Source of the DNA: Ceratodon purpureus
Taxonomy: Eukaryota; Streptophyta; Bryopsida; Pseudoditrichales; Ditrichaceae
Length of the DNA: 64,000 bases
Reading direction: 5' to 3'
NCBI GenBank assembly: GCA_014871385.1
Contig: CM026428.1
Span: 16,918,830-16,982,829, forward strand
The position numbers were made by a program, and so were the translations under genes. How positions within the stretch are numbered: position 1 is the stretch's first letter; each line of letters begins with the position of its first letter. Shown here piece by piece: positions 12,760-22,403 of this stretch. The notes below the pieces were generated by a model, which did no database searches, was not told the DNA's origin, and worked only from the letters and a program-made list of their open reading frames with translations.

Positions 12760-14063
12760 ATGGCTAGCGACGGCGAAGATGATCGTCACGATAAGGACAA
12801 GGACCGGCGCAAACGACTGGCTGTCTCCCCCATTGCCAAACCCCTCGCCGGCAAGAAACTCACCAAGAAGACTCTTAAGGTCGTCAAGAAAGGTACTTAA
12901 CCCTCTCAGCCTTCCTTCGTTCATGTCATTCCTCACAAACTGTAGTTTCATACCACCCTAGCTCTAGGTTTTTTTGTTAGGTTTTGTGGTTACCTACTCC
13001 GATGCTTTTGCTTGGCGCATGCTGCTATCCCGCGATAGGCTTAGACACATGCTTTCATCCTCGGTTACAGAGTACGCTAGGATTTCTGCACACGCACTGT
13101 AATGACTTCTCTGAACTGCTTTTTGGGACTACTGCAGCTGCTTCATCGAAACAGTTAAAAAGAGGCGTCAAGGAGGTTGTCAAGGCAATCCGAAAAGGGC
13201 AGAAGGGGTATATATCTGTTGATTCAATCCTTCTCTTGTTATCGCATTTAGCTAATCAGGACGAAAACATAATTCTCACACTTTCTGCTTTCTTCTGCAC
13301 TACGGTGCACTCCGAAGAGAACATGCGGGATCTATTGTCAATATATTTTTTCTCCGCATCTCTTCACTAGCATTGCATGAGATATCGTATTTTACCCAAT
13401 CTGCCTCAGTTTTTCTGTAGTCAGTGTTTCCAAGTGCTGGTTTTTTACCTCTGGTCTGATATTTAGAATGTCGTGCAGGCTAGTTATTATAGCCGGGGAT
13501 ATTTCACCGATTGACGTGATAACCCACGTGCCCATTCTGTGTGAAGATGCCAACATACCCTACATCTATGTACCTTCGAAAGAGGTGTGTGTTCCATTTT
13601 GAAGCATGTTACTTTTGATCTTTCCGTGTACTTTTTGTGGTTAGTCCTGTCAACATAGAGCCTCCATCGTTGTACATAGATTACTGAGTACATACATCAA
13701 GTATGAATCCTGATTTTTATATGCATTTATTCTATGTCTAGAACCTGTATTCGACGTTTATCCATATGCGTACTTCAAAATAAAATTCCAAATGTTCTGT
13801 GTCTATAGGTTTTCGTCTTCATTGTGTTGCTTCGGTTCATTGTATTGGTCGGTTTTGTATTGCCAGACTCTTATGTATGTATTTGATTCTCTTTACAGGA
13901 TTTAGGTGGAGCTGGTTCTACAAAGAGACCTACGAGCTGTTTGCTAGTCCTACCTGCTCCTCCTAAAGGTGGAGTTAGTGAAGAAGAAACTGCGAAGTTT
14001 AAAACAAGCCTTGATGAGGTAGTGAAGGAAGTAAAAGTACTTTCACAGGCTATTTATGGGTGA
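12760..14063 (+). CDS. NHP2: NHP2, H/ACA ribonucleoprotein subunit 2 (L7Ae family)
   Basis: Exons 12760-12892, 13138-13207, 13479-13584 and 13899-14063 join cleanly to 157 residues; human NHP2 is 153. NHP2 is a core protein of box H/ACA RNPs, which pseudouridylate rRNA and snRNA in the nucleolus and Cajal body. The lysine-rich N terminus (residues 1-45) leads into the L7Ae fold: LKRGVKEVVKAIRKGQKG, then LVIIAGDISPIDVITHVPIL, CEDANIPYIYVPSK and DLGGAGSTKRPTSCLLV. The Kt-binding helix and the GD(I)SP loop are intact. The last exon is read through to TGA at 14061. Splicing at an internal GT to a short exon near 14112 is possible and would only swap the last few residues. The C/T-rich leader and telo-box suggest ribosomal-type control. 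Confidence 0.93.
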
Positions 14064-15387
14064 ATGGTACTGACTAGTTAAGCGTTAATTTCTCCTTTTT
14101 CTTGGTTTGTAGCGAGCTGCCCACGAGAGGAAGATCTGAAGTGGCCAGTTATTTTGGATGACGATAAGCATTCCTGCTTGCTAGCTGTGTAAATTCGAGA
14201 GTTTGCTATTTGCAAGCTTTTGGTCCTTGGAACTTCCTCCAGGCTAGCGGATATTTGCGTATCAGATTCGTGTTCAGAGTTCTAGTGAATCGCATCTTGT
14301 CGGTAAGAAGTGATGAGCAGGCAGAAATTTTCTGTAGATTAGCACCCTTTCTTAAAGCATCAAGGGACATGCCCTTGTACTTCTGCATGGATGTATTTTC
14401 AATCTCCAGATACATGTTGACATTGAATTACTGGCTCTCCTGAATCAAATTGCTGTAACCCGCATTCCCAGTGCGGGTCTGCATGGGAAACAAGTCAGTG
14501 GCATACTTGTGCACTGGGGACTAGAATTTAAGATACCATGATAAAGCACAGCCCGAGTGTGAAAGCCGTTGTTCTACCCGTTTTATAGCTTTGGCCTCGC
14601 ACATCTCTATGGAATCTCTGAAAGTGTACCTGAGTTCTAAAGTATACTCACGGACTTCGAGCTAGTAACCCGTGTGTAAGGACCGTCGGAATACACCAAA
14701 GTCCCTCAGTGGAAAGAAGAGAGTGCGTGGAAAATAAAGTGTACCCATTGGGATTGAACCACACATCTACATTGCCCACTAACAAGTTTACATTCATTCA
14801 ACATTTTAAAGAACTGGCAATATGAAAGATCGACTATACATACAATTAATTTTTTGATGGTAAAAGGTTTTTTTATATCTTTTTTTATTTGAACTAAAAC
14901 CTTCATTCTTTTACTCTGAATTAGAACAACTATGAATACAGAATTCGTTACTTATGGTTCATAAAACTTTCAATGAAAAGAATACAAATCCTTTGTATAA
15001 TCATGTGGACCTTGTAAGTGTTCCAACATTGTAAATGTGCTTTCTTGCTTTCTTGCTTAGCCACCACCAACTTGTCCTTCCAACCTTATCATTGACTTGG
15101 CTTAGTCAATGCAAGTGGGTTGGTCTTTATCTCTTCACCTACTCATGCGACATGTGCACAAATCACCTCTCTCCCTTTTCTCCCCTTTTAGCTTCCCCCC
15201 TTCTAGTTCTACCTCATTGCAAACACTATTTACAATGCCATAACCACGAGCTATTCTAAACTTCAACATTTTAAAGCTCAAAACCAAGCCTTGGGTATTT
15301 CAAATACTCATACACTTGATAGACCTCTTCACAAATAGCTTAGGTACTAAAAGCAATCACATGTAACTTTTATGTGTGAGCACATAA
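14064..15387. other. NHP2 3' flank and gene-free region
   Basis: No gene seen downstream of the NHP2 stop. The only structured part is the second copy of the dispersed repeat, listed separately. The last bases before 15388 are the insertion site of the CACTA element. Confidence 0.45.
15059..15262 (+). repeat. dispersed repeat, copy 2 of 3
   Basis: Matches 7789-7995 along about 200 bases with small gaps and has the same orientation. It ends about 125 bases before the CACTA element. The third copy (18198-18288) lies about 135 bases beyond that element, so the CACTA may have landed inside an older repeat cluster. Confidence 0.6.
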
Positions 15388-15541
15388 CACTAGTAGAAAT
15401 TTGGTATTTAATGACGTGATAAATGACTTGCAAATGAGTCATTTTGGACAAGGTTCCCAAAAAATGACACTTGACTTTTCATGTCAATACGGACTCGTCA
15501 TTTAGGACCAATTTTACTTTGCAAGGTAAATTTATCAAATA

Positions 15542-15667
15542 TGTACTGCGTGTGAACATGTTGTAAGTGTACTCTCTGTGAACATGCTTAGGATGTACTA
15601 TCTGTGAACATATTTTGGAATGTATTCTTTGTGAACATGTTTGGGAATGTACTGCCTGTGAACATGA
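15542..15667 (+). repeat. CACTA subterminal tandem repeats
   Basis: Five copies of a 26-27-bp unit with core TGTACT-N3-TGTGAACATG start near 15542, 15568, 15594, 15621 and 15648. Arrays of short motifs inside the ends are where CACTA transposases bind, so a role in mobilisation is likely by analogy. Confidence 0.75.
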
Positions 15668-15849
15668 CAGAGTCTTCTACTTCAAATAGGTATATTCCAT
15701 TACACATGGATTTCTAAGGACATTCGCAATGTTCGCATGTACAACATTTACATAATGGTGATTTCTAATGTGTAATCTTCAAATCACATTCACTACTCAT
15801 ACTGAGATGTTCAATATTCACAAATCCACAGTTTCGTTATGGTTTTATT

Positions 15850-17460
15850 CGATTACATGAGCAACCAAAACGGTTTCATTGTTCCAATAAAACTTTCCTG
15901 ATCCCTATCAACTACATTGATAGCCTGATCCCTATCAACTACATTGATAGCCAAACGTCTGTGACAAGCAAAACAACATTGAAATGTAGTCACCTGATGA
16001 TAGATCTGATAAATGGAAGAATTTTCGCCAAATTTTCCAATGTTGTGAGGGACGCCACAAACGCAATAGGTATCATATAGAATAGGATCAAGAATAACGT
16101 CAGAACTCCGACGATAAACCACCAAACAGCGCATTGCCAGGCAGTAATATGCAGATTATGCCAAACGACCTCCTCAGGTTCTGGAGCTTGAGTGACTATC
16201 CAACGCAAAGCATGAGGTGCATGCAATACCTGCAAGAAAAGTAATACAAATCATAAGCATTTTCTGTCACAAAAAGCACGACAGTCATATATACATATTT
16301 ACTACTAATTATATAGCATATAGGAATTCAAGAATCAATGCCTGCTCCGTACCTGAGAAGCTGCAGCAGCAGACCGCCGGTCATTAAACATGACAAATGC
16401 AGCATCTTGTCCTCTTTCTTGACAAGTAGTTCTCAAGACTGTGTTGACTTGGGGATTCACCTCCTGGCTTTTAGCTCTCCAGTATTCAATAGAATCAACC
16501 TTTGGACCTAACAAACCCATGAATCAAGTCTTTGTGCATTGGACGTGTCCCCTCGGCGTTGCCACTTTTCAGCTTTGACATCTTCCAGACACCTTCAGCG
16601 TGCTCAAGCTTCCGTAATGCTTCCTCACGTTCTTTGAAGATCTTCTCAGCCTATCCAAACATTAAACGTGCATAAGATATGAGAATATAGAAATTGTATT
16701 GCCAGAAAGATGTTTAACCATTAATGCAACCTGATTCTAAGTTTCAAATAATAGACCGGCATATTCTTTCAGTTGAGCAACCATAAAATATTTAAATCAA
16801 TATTGGAATACTTACTGGTTTAATGTCGTACACAGGTTGCACACGATTGTAAGCACCCGGAATGAACCCTTGCGAAGAAACTGTGTACTTGCTGAATGCG
16901 GCTCTCAGATCCAACTATTAATGGGCATACCTCGACGTTCCCCATGCCCAAGTTATCAAAATTGGAGTATGTGAAATTAGGGCCCATCCGCCTTTGCTGC
17001 TGGTTGTAGTTGCTTGTCACTGAGAGGGGAATCAAGACATGCATACAAAACAGCGCCAACAGCATGACAATCTCCAAAGCTGCAACACAGAACAACCACC
17101 ATTGTAACATTACGATTTATTATTTCAACGGAAGCTACAGAACCGCAACAAGACCTTTAAAGATTAGCACAGAAGCAATACAAGAAACAGAACCTAATAA
17201 CTACTCATCAATGAAGTCATATCCTATGACCTGTGGTGCAGCAACGTTTTTACAAATCTTTTAAGTCCAGGAGCATTGCTGTGAACAAGTGCATGTAGAC
17301 AGTTGCATCTTAACCAACAACAATATCATCCTCCGATGCCTTGAAAGAGTCCAGGACACAGGAGAACATCCCCCCATATTCCAGCAGATGAATGGATCAT
17401 GTGTAACCACATCTGGTAACATTGTATCCCTGGAGCTGTGTGAAGCGTAACGCAGCACAA
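15850..17460 (-). pseudogene. captured OSCA/CSC1-like channel gene fragment
   Basis: Read from 17460 down, pieces of an OSCA/CSC1 (hyperosmolality-gated calcium channel, DUF221) protein appear in family order. DATVYMHLF (about 17300) is preceded by an in-frame stop. A membrane helix WWLFCVAALEIVMLLALFC (17110-17040) is followed by NFDNLGMGNVE. Then come AYNRVQPVYDIKP ending at a GTAAGT donor (about 16815), REEALRKLEHAEGVW (about 16650), a frameshift, GLLGPKVDSIEYWRAKS (16518-16465), AAFVMFNDRRSAAAA (about 16390), and APEPEEVVWHNL with the MIPIAFVASL helix (16190-16040). A 27-bp tandem duplication (15897-15950) lies at the end. Roughly the N-terminal half of the family is covered. Retained introns point to capture of genomic DNA. 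Stops and frameshifts make it non-coding. Confidence 0.82.
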
Positions 17461-18197
17461 AATAGCAGAATCACCCGTACTCGACAAGAACTTGTAACTG
17501 TCACTGCTTTTGATAAACTGCTTTCAAAAAGCGATTGCAATCGCCAGAGGTACCATTCACCTTGAACATTTCTTCACTACGGAGGTTATACACCCAGTAA
17601 CTGGTTAGAAAATATCCATTGAAGAGCATATCACCAAACCCTAACTAGCCCAAAACTCCCAAAAATCCAAAACACCCAAAACTCCCAAAAACTCACATAT
17701 CAAGCAAAACATCCTCATTCTCCTCGCTTGTACTAACGGCGACCTCCTCGAGCTTCACGATGGGCGCAATCTCGTTATAGCTGTTCTCTAAGATAGTTTA
17801 GAGCTGAACCCCAAAAGCTAACGACTTTGAACGTGACCTAGAGCTGGACGGAACCAAATCGACGGAACCATCGATGAAAAATCCCATGGATTACCATCCT
17901 TCTGCAAAGTTACATCAGACAATTTCAGAACTCCAAAATCATGCCAACACACTCAAGTTTCGAAAAACAATGCGAGAGTAGTCATTTCACTTGTTCTAAA
18001 ACACTGAAAACGGACATAGTGTCATTTTTTGCAACGCCCTCATGGACAGGATTTCTACTAGTGTAACTTATCGAGATTGAAAGAAGAAGTCAGAAAGTTG
18101 CACAAGCAATATAGCATCCAAAGTAATACAACAACTCTTCAATTTCTTTCCTATTTTACACAACACATCTCTTCAATTTCTTTCTTTTTACACAATA

Positions 18198-18288
18198 CCT
18201 CTTTTCATTTTCTCCCATTTTAGCTCCTTCAAAATCTACTTTAATACAAACATTCTTTACAATGTTATAACTCCAAATTACTCTACAT
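18198..18288 (+). repeat. dispersed repeat, copy 3 of 3 (partial)
   Basis: Shares TTTTCTCCC, TTTTAGCT, TCTAC and ACAAACAT-CTTTACAATG with the copies at 7789 and 15059. It covers only their 3' half and is the most diverged. Confidence 0.45.
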
Positions 18289-18359
18289 ACCAAGTAAAAT
18301 CCTAATCTACAACACAAATAAGGAGTTTGTATAAAACTATATAATTAGAGGATTTGAAG

Positions 18360-19240
18360 AAGTGGAAGGTGCTCATGCAAGAAGAATATGACTCCCTCAT
18401 GGCCAACAAATCATGGAAGTTGGTTCTCCTTTCAAATGGTCACAAAGTGTTGGATGCAAGTTGATATTCCGCAGTAAGAATGATGCTATCGGAAAAGTTG
18501 TTTGCTACAAGGCAAGATTGGTGGCAAAACGCTTTTTACAATTGGCAAAAGTGGACTTCTATGAGATCTTTGCTCTCGTGGCCAAGTTCAACAATGTTAT
18601 GTGCATTTTAGCAATTGGAGCCACGTTTGATTCGGATATCCATCAAATGGATATCAAAACCATATTTTTATTAGAGATTTGGTGGAAAACATCGGCATGA
18701 GCTAATCTCAAGGGTTTGAAGAGAAGGGCATGGAGCATCTTATGCTGAAGCTCAAGAAGTCTTTGTACGGGCTCAAATAATCACCAAAGGCATGGTACCA
18801 ATGCATTGACTCCTTCTTCAAAGAAGACTATACAAGGTATAGACTTGATTATTCTTTGTACATCATGCAAACATGTGAGTTTTTATTGATAGTGCCTATC
18901 TTTATAGATTTGATCATATTAGCTAGCTTGTTTGCCGAGTTCGGTGAGCTTAAGACCAATCTTAAGGCGGAATTTCAAATAAGCAATTATGATATTGCGT
19001 TTGAATAGAAAGGAAGAATAACAAGGTATTCGGCATCATCATCAGCTAAAGATGTCTGTAAAGCAAGTGCTCAAAAGCTTCAATATAGAGGAGTGCAAGT
19101 CTACTGGTACTCCACTAGGTGTGAATGTCAAGTAGTTGAAGTTTTTGGTGGAGGAGTTTGAAGCCATTGAAGGTGAGATGGAGAGCATACCATAGAAGGC
19201 CATTTTTAGATAATGGAGCATGTCATAGTGGGCCGTGGCC
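18360..19240 (+). pseudogene. decayed Ty1/copia reverse transcriptase
   Basis: LKKWKVLMQEEYDSLMANKS (about 18358-18417) is the copia segment before the reverse transcriptase. It is followed after a shift by KNDAIGKVVCYKARLVAKR, HQMDIKTIF, then KLKKSLYGLK followed by a stop, KAWYQCIDSFF and DYSLYIMQTCEFLLIV. The YVDD catalytic motif is degraded to FIDL. Several stops interrupt the frame. It is related to but clearly diverged from the minus-strand pol at 8.1-9.7 kb. Confidence 0.85.
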
Positions 19241-20382
19241 ATACTTCCTGAACTTGTTTTGATAGTGAGCTAATTCATATTTAGGTGTGTCATCACATTC
19301 TACCAATGTTGTTTTATAATGCTATTTTACTACATCTAGTTGTCTTAAATTACAAGTTGAACTTTTAGGCCATTTTTGGACTAAAATTTTGTTAAGTTAA
19401 GTCAATTTTGGTCATCTGGAAGTACTTTATCAAGCAATACATTTAGGACATTTTTTTTAAATTTTTTTATTTTTTTAATTTTTTAATTTTTTTTTATTCT
19501 TTTAATTCAATCAATTGAAGGTTTAGAAGTTATAGTGATTTAGATTTAGATGAGAAAAAGTGAGAGGGCAAAGATTGAAGAGCCAAAGTGTAGGTAGTAC
19601 TAAGGTTGACTGTCCGAAAACCACCACCTTCTCCATTTCTGACAAGTAGACCTTTCTTTGGCCACCACAGTTGAAACCCAGGACACAATTCAAACTGTCC
19701 AATCTTTGCAAAGAAAACGAAGTACTTTTGCTTTTAGAAATTTGTATCTATTTCAGTATTGGGTTTCAGAGCAGTCTCGCAAGAGTGACACTCAGCTGTA
19801 CAGTACAGTAGAGTAGCGCAATTGGTAATTTGGTACTGGTGAAGCTGCTCCGTACTGCTGCAGAAGCTGCATCTAAGTGAAGTGAAGTTAGGAGCCCCAG
19901 TCTGCTCTTGGCGCTTCTTAACTTACTTGTCATCTCATCTCATCTCATCTCATGTCTTCTCATTCCATGGACAAGGCAAGGAGGATGCCTAGCATGCGAG
20001 GCTGCCCTCCCTCCCTCCCTCCCTCCAACTGATCATCAGTGATCACCGCTTTCTATCCCATTCGAGTCCACTCCACTCCTGTCTTCTTTTCACCATTGCG
20101 CATTCTATTCTATTGGGAGTCGGGACCAGTCACCACTAAGTTAGGCCTGCTTCCCACTTAGGGTTTGATATTGCCCCCTTCCCTGTTACACTCCTTCACA
20201 CATGAGCACTAGGTACTAGGAGCACGCCCCACGCCCCACGCCCCACGCCCTCGTGTACCACGATAATTCATTCCTTCCTTCATGCATGCATGCATGCGCG
20301 CATTGCAACCTCGGATACTTTTCGCCATCTGACGACATCAGGTGTTAGCTAGGGTTTTACAGGGCGTTCGGGAGGTGCGAGG
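19241..20382. promoter_or_regulatory. upstream region of the 190-residue gene, with telo-box and microsatellites
   Basis: No gene. The proximal part has several short repeats: TCTCA units at about 19931-19955, CCCT units at about 20005-20028, CGCCCCA units at about 20225-20250 and a GCATGCAT run at about 20281-20300. A telo-box TTAGGGTTT is at 20158-20166 and a second TAGGGTTTT at about 20350. No clear TATA box was found. Confidence 0.45.
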
Positions 20383-20955
20383 ATGGCCGGGTCTAAGTGG
20401 AGCGCTATGGACCCGTTGGCGGCCTTGTCCTCGGGCGAGAACGAGTCGTCGTCGGACGACGAAGGCGACGACGAGAGTGAGCCGGCGTCGGCAAGTCGAA
20501 AAGTTGAGGCAGTAGCAGGCGACGAGGCTGCGAAGAAGAAGACGGCAGCGGGGTTGGACTACGAGGTGTTGAGTCGCCACGGCTACACGGGTGGGCTGTC
20601 CATTATGAATGTTCCCGCGCCCAATCAGGACGCTGGAGAACAAGACTGGTCGTGGTCGTCTGGGAAGCGCAAAGGCGCGGGTGACCCAGCGGAGCGGGAA
20701 TCCATCGACCTACGAGAGCGCACGCGCGAGGCCATCGGGGATGAGGCGGAATTGGCAGCTGCGAGAGCCGTGGCCGCGTATAATTTCACCAAGAAGCAGA
20801 AGAGGGACGCCATAGCCGAGCAGAAGGCGGTGTCGTTCGCTCAGAAGGAGAAACGGAAGCGAGAGATGGGGCAAGCCAGCCGAGGCAAAAATTACGTGGA
20901 GGAGGAGAAAAGACTGCTTCGCGATTCGGGAGTGTACTCTGGATTCGACACATAG
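20383..20955 (+). CDS. conserved charged 190-residue protein, single exon
   Basis: An uninterrupted ORF from ATG 20383. It has an acidic serine-rich N terminus (about residues 17-32, ENESSSDDEGDDES), a middle block LDYEVLSRHGYTGGLSIMNVP (about 56-76, given here only as its span), a long charged helix (about 110-165), and a C terminus GQASRGKNYVEEEKRLLRDS followed by GVYSGFDT. The GKNYVEEEKRLLR-GVYSGFD block looks like a conserved family signature, and composition suggests a nuclear or nucleolar protein. I cannot name the family with confidence. Codon use is GC-rich, unlike the surrounding repeats, and two telo-boxes lie upstream, which together support a real host gene. No introns needed. Confidence 0.8.
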   Translation: MAGSKWSAMDPLAALSSGENESSSDDEGDDESEPASASRKVEAVAGDEAAKKKTAAGLDYEVLSRHGYTGGLSIMNVPAPNQDAGEQDWSWSSGKRKGAGDPAERESIDLRERTREAIGDEAELAAARAVAAYNFTKKQKRDAIAEQKAVSFAQKEKRKREMGQASRGKNYVEEEKRLLRDSGVYSGFDT

Positions 20956-22403
20956 TGATTTTCCTGTGACAGTGGGCGATGTCAGGGTTCCCATGTTGCG
21001 TTGTGGATATGGATGATGCAATCACCAAAGCATAGAATATCTGCCCCTTCCGCAGCGGTTTTGTGCAATAGGAAGTGAAATGATCTGCAGTTTTGAGACG
21101 ATTGACAGAGTCGTGCAGGAGAGGATTGCTGCTGTGGCGATGATCATGTTGCGGCAGATGAATAACTGTTAGTTCCTCCTTGAAGTGTGTGAAGAGGAAG
21201 TAAGGGGAATGCGGCATAGGCTCCTTCAAGGGGCCCTTTGTCTACATGATTACTTTGCATCCAGTCACAGCTAGCGATGTAAAACGATATTGCAAAGAAG
21301 TACAGTAGTTTTATCGAACTCTCTCAAGCGCACTGAGTTACTCCTCTTCTCCTTTGCTCTTGTGCTTATGTTTTGTAGTACTGACAGCAGAAGCAAGAAT
21401 TTGTATCCGTTGCCTTAATTGTAACCGAGGGAAACTACAAAGCACCAGTTTACTCCCACCGAACTCTTTTTAGGGGTGCTGAGGGTACATTCCGATTTTA
21501 GAGCATCTACAGCGGTGGTCTTCAAGCCGGGCTCACCAAGGGAGGCTTGACGCGGCCTCAACGCGCGTGGAGGAAGGCCAGCTTGAGAGTCCCGCAGCGG
21601 TGCCCTTCAACACTCACTCTTCAAACTTATTGTGCACTCGCTCAAGTGCACCACTGCGGAAGTAACATAAATCAATAAGTGGCATCATAAAAAAGGCTCA
21701 AATCAACACAATTTTGTCATGGTTTTTGATTCACTTAGCACATGGTTTTGTGAAAGGAAAAACTCCCGTTGAGCTGGAAGTAACATAAATCTGTAAGTGG
21801 CATTATAAAAAAGGCTCAAATCAACACAATTTTGTCATGGTTTTTGATTCACTTGCACATGGTTTTGTGAAAGGAAAAACTCCCATTGAAACTTAGAGGT
21901 TGGAAAACTAAAACTAAGCCACAATTGTTCTAAAACTAAGGTCGTGTTCTAGCCCATGAGCCTCAATTAACAAGATCTTTTCTAGAAGATTCCCTCAAAG
22001 TTTTAGAAACTTATTTAATATGATAAAATAAAGCCATGCTCATTTAATATAAAATTTATGACACTAATAATCTAGAAACTCTTTTTAAATTAGGTACAAA
22101 AGTAATATTGTACTGTCAATCTGTAGGTGAAATTTGTTGTGGTCAATTGAAATACACCACTTCAATAGTGGTGATTTTTCTACATTTTTTGATTGTTTAA
22201 TTTTATGAACACATCTGGAAATGAACATCTATATTAAGAATCCTCCAAATTACAGTACAGATGATATGCTGATGAACAAAATATAAACTTGCTCAATCCC
22301 ATGTAAGATTAATGAAAGAATAAGGCATATGAGGACATTCTCCAAAAGGAAAAAGCCTCAATGCTTTGCGGAATTCTAATAAATGAATGTATGAAACTAC
22401 GCT
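20956..22403. other. intergenic region between convergent genes
   Basis: This holds the 3' UTRs of the 190-residue gene and the EDR2-like gene. A small inverted and direct repeat set at about 21507-21660 (CAGCGGTGGTCTTCAAG, CAGCGGTGCCCTTCAA and, on the other strand, CAGTGGTGCACTTGAG) looks like a MITE end. The 118-bp tandem duplication follows directly. No gene seen. Confidence 0.45.
21661..21893 (+). repeat. 118-bp tandem duplication
   Basis: Two near-identical units start at 21661 and 21779, each opening AGTAACATAAATC and containing GGCTCAAATCAACACAATTT. They differ by a few substitutions and a short gap, so the duplication is fairly recent. Confidence 0.85.

Larger units (their letters stand above)
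15388..18063. mobile_element. complete CACTA (En/Spm-type) element carrying a gene fragment
   Basis: The left end reads CACTAGTAGAAAT and the right end ATTTCTACTAGTG, a perfect 13-bp inverted repeat with the CACTA signature. Direct TAA copies flank it (15385-15387 and 18064-18066), the 3-bp duplication expected for this superfamily. Just inside both ends lies AAAAAATGACACT in inverted orientation. A subterminal tandem array follows on the left. No TNP2-like transposase is present in the 2676 bp; instead the interior holds OSCA/CSC1 coding pieces on the minus strand with intron remnants. It is therefore a non-autonomous, gene-carrying CACTA. Confidence 0.9.

Noticed and set aside
14720..14790. 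tRNA gene suggested by GGTTCAATCCC on the minus strand
   Set aside because: No acceptor stem, D arm or anticodon arm could be paired around it.
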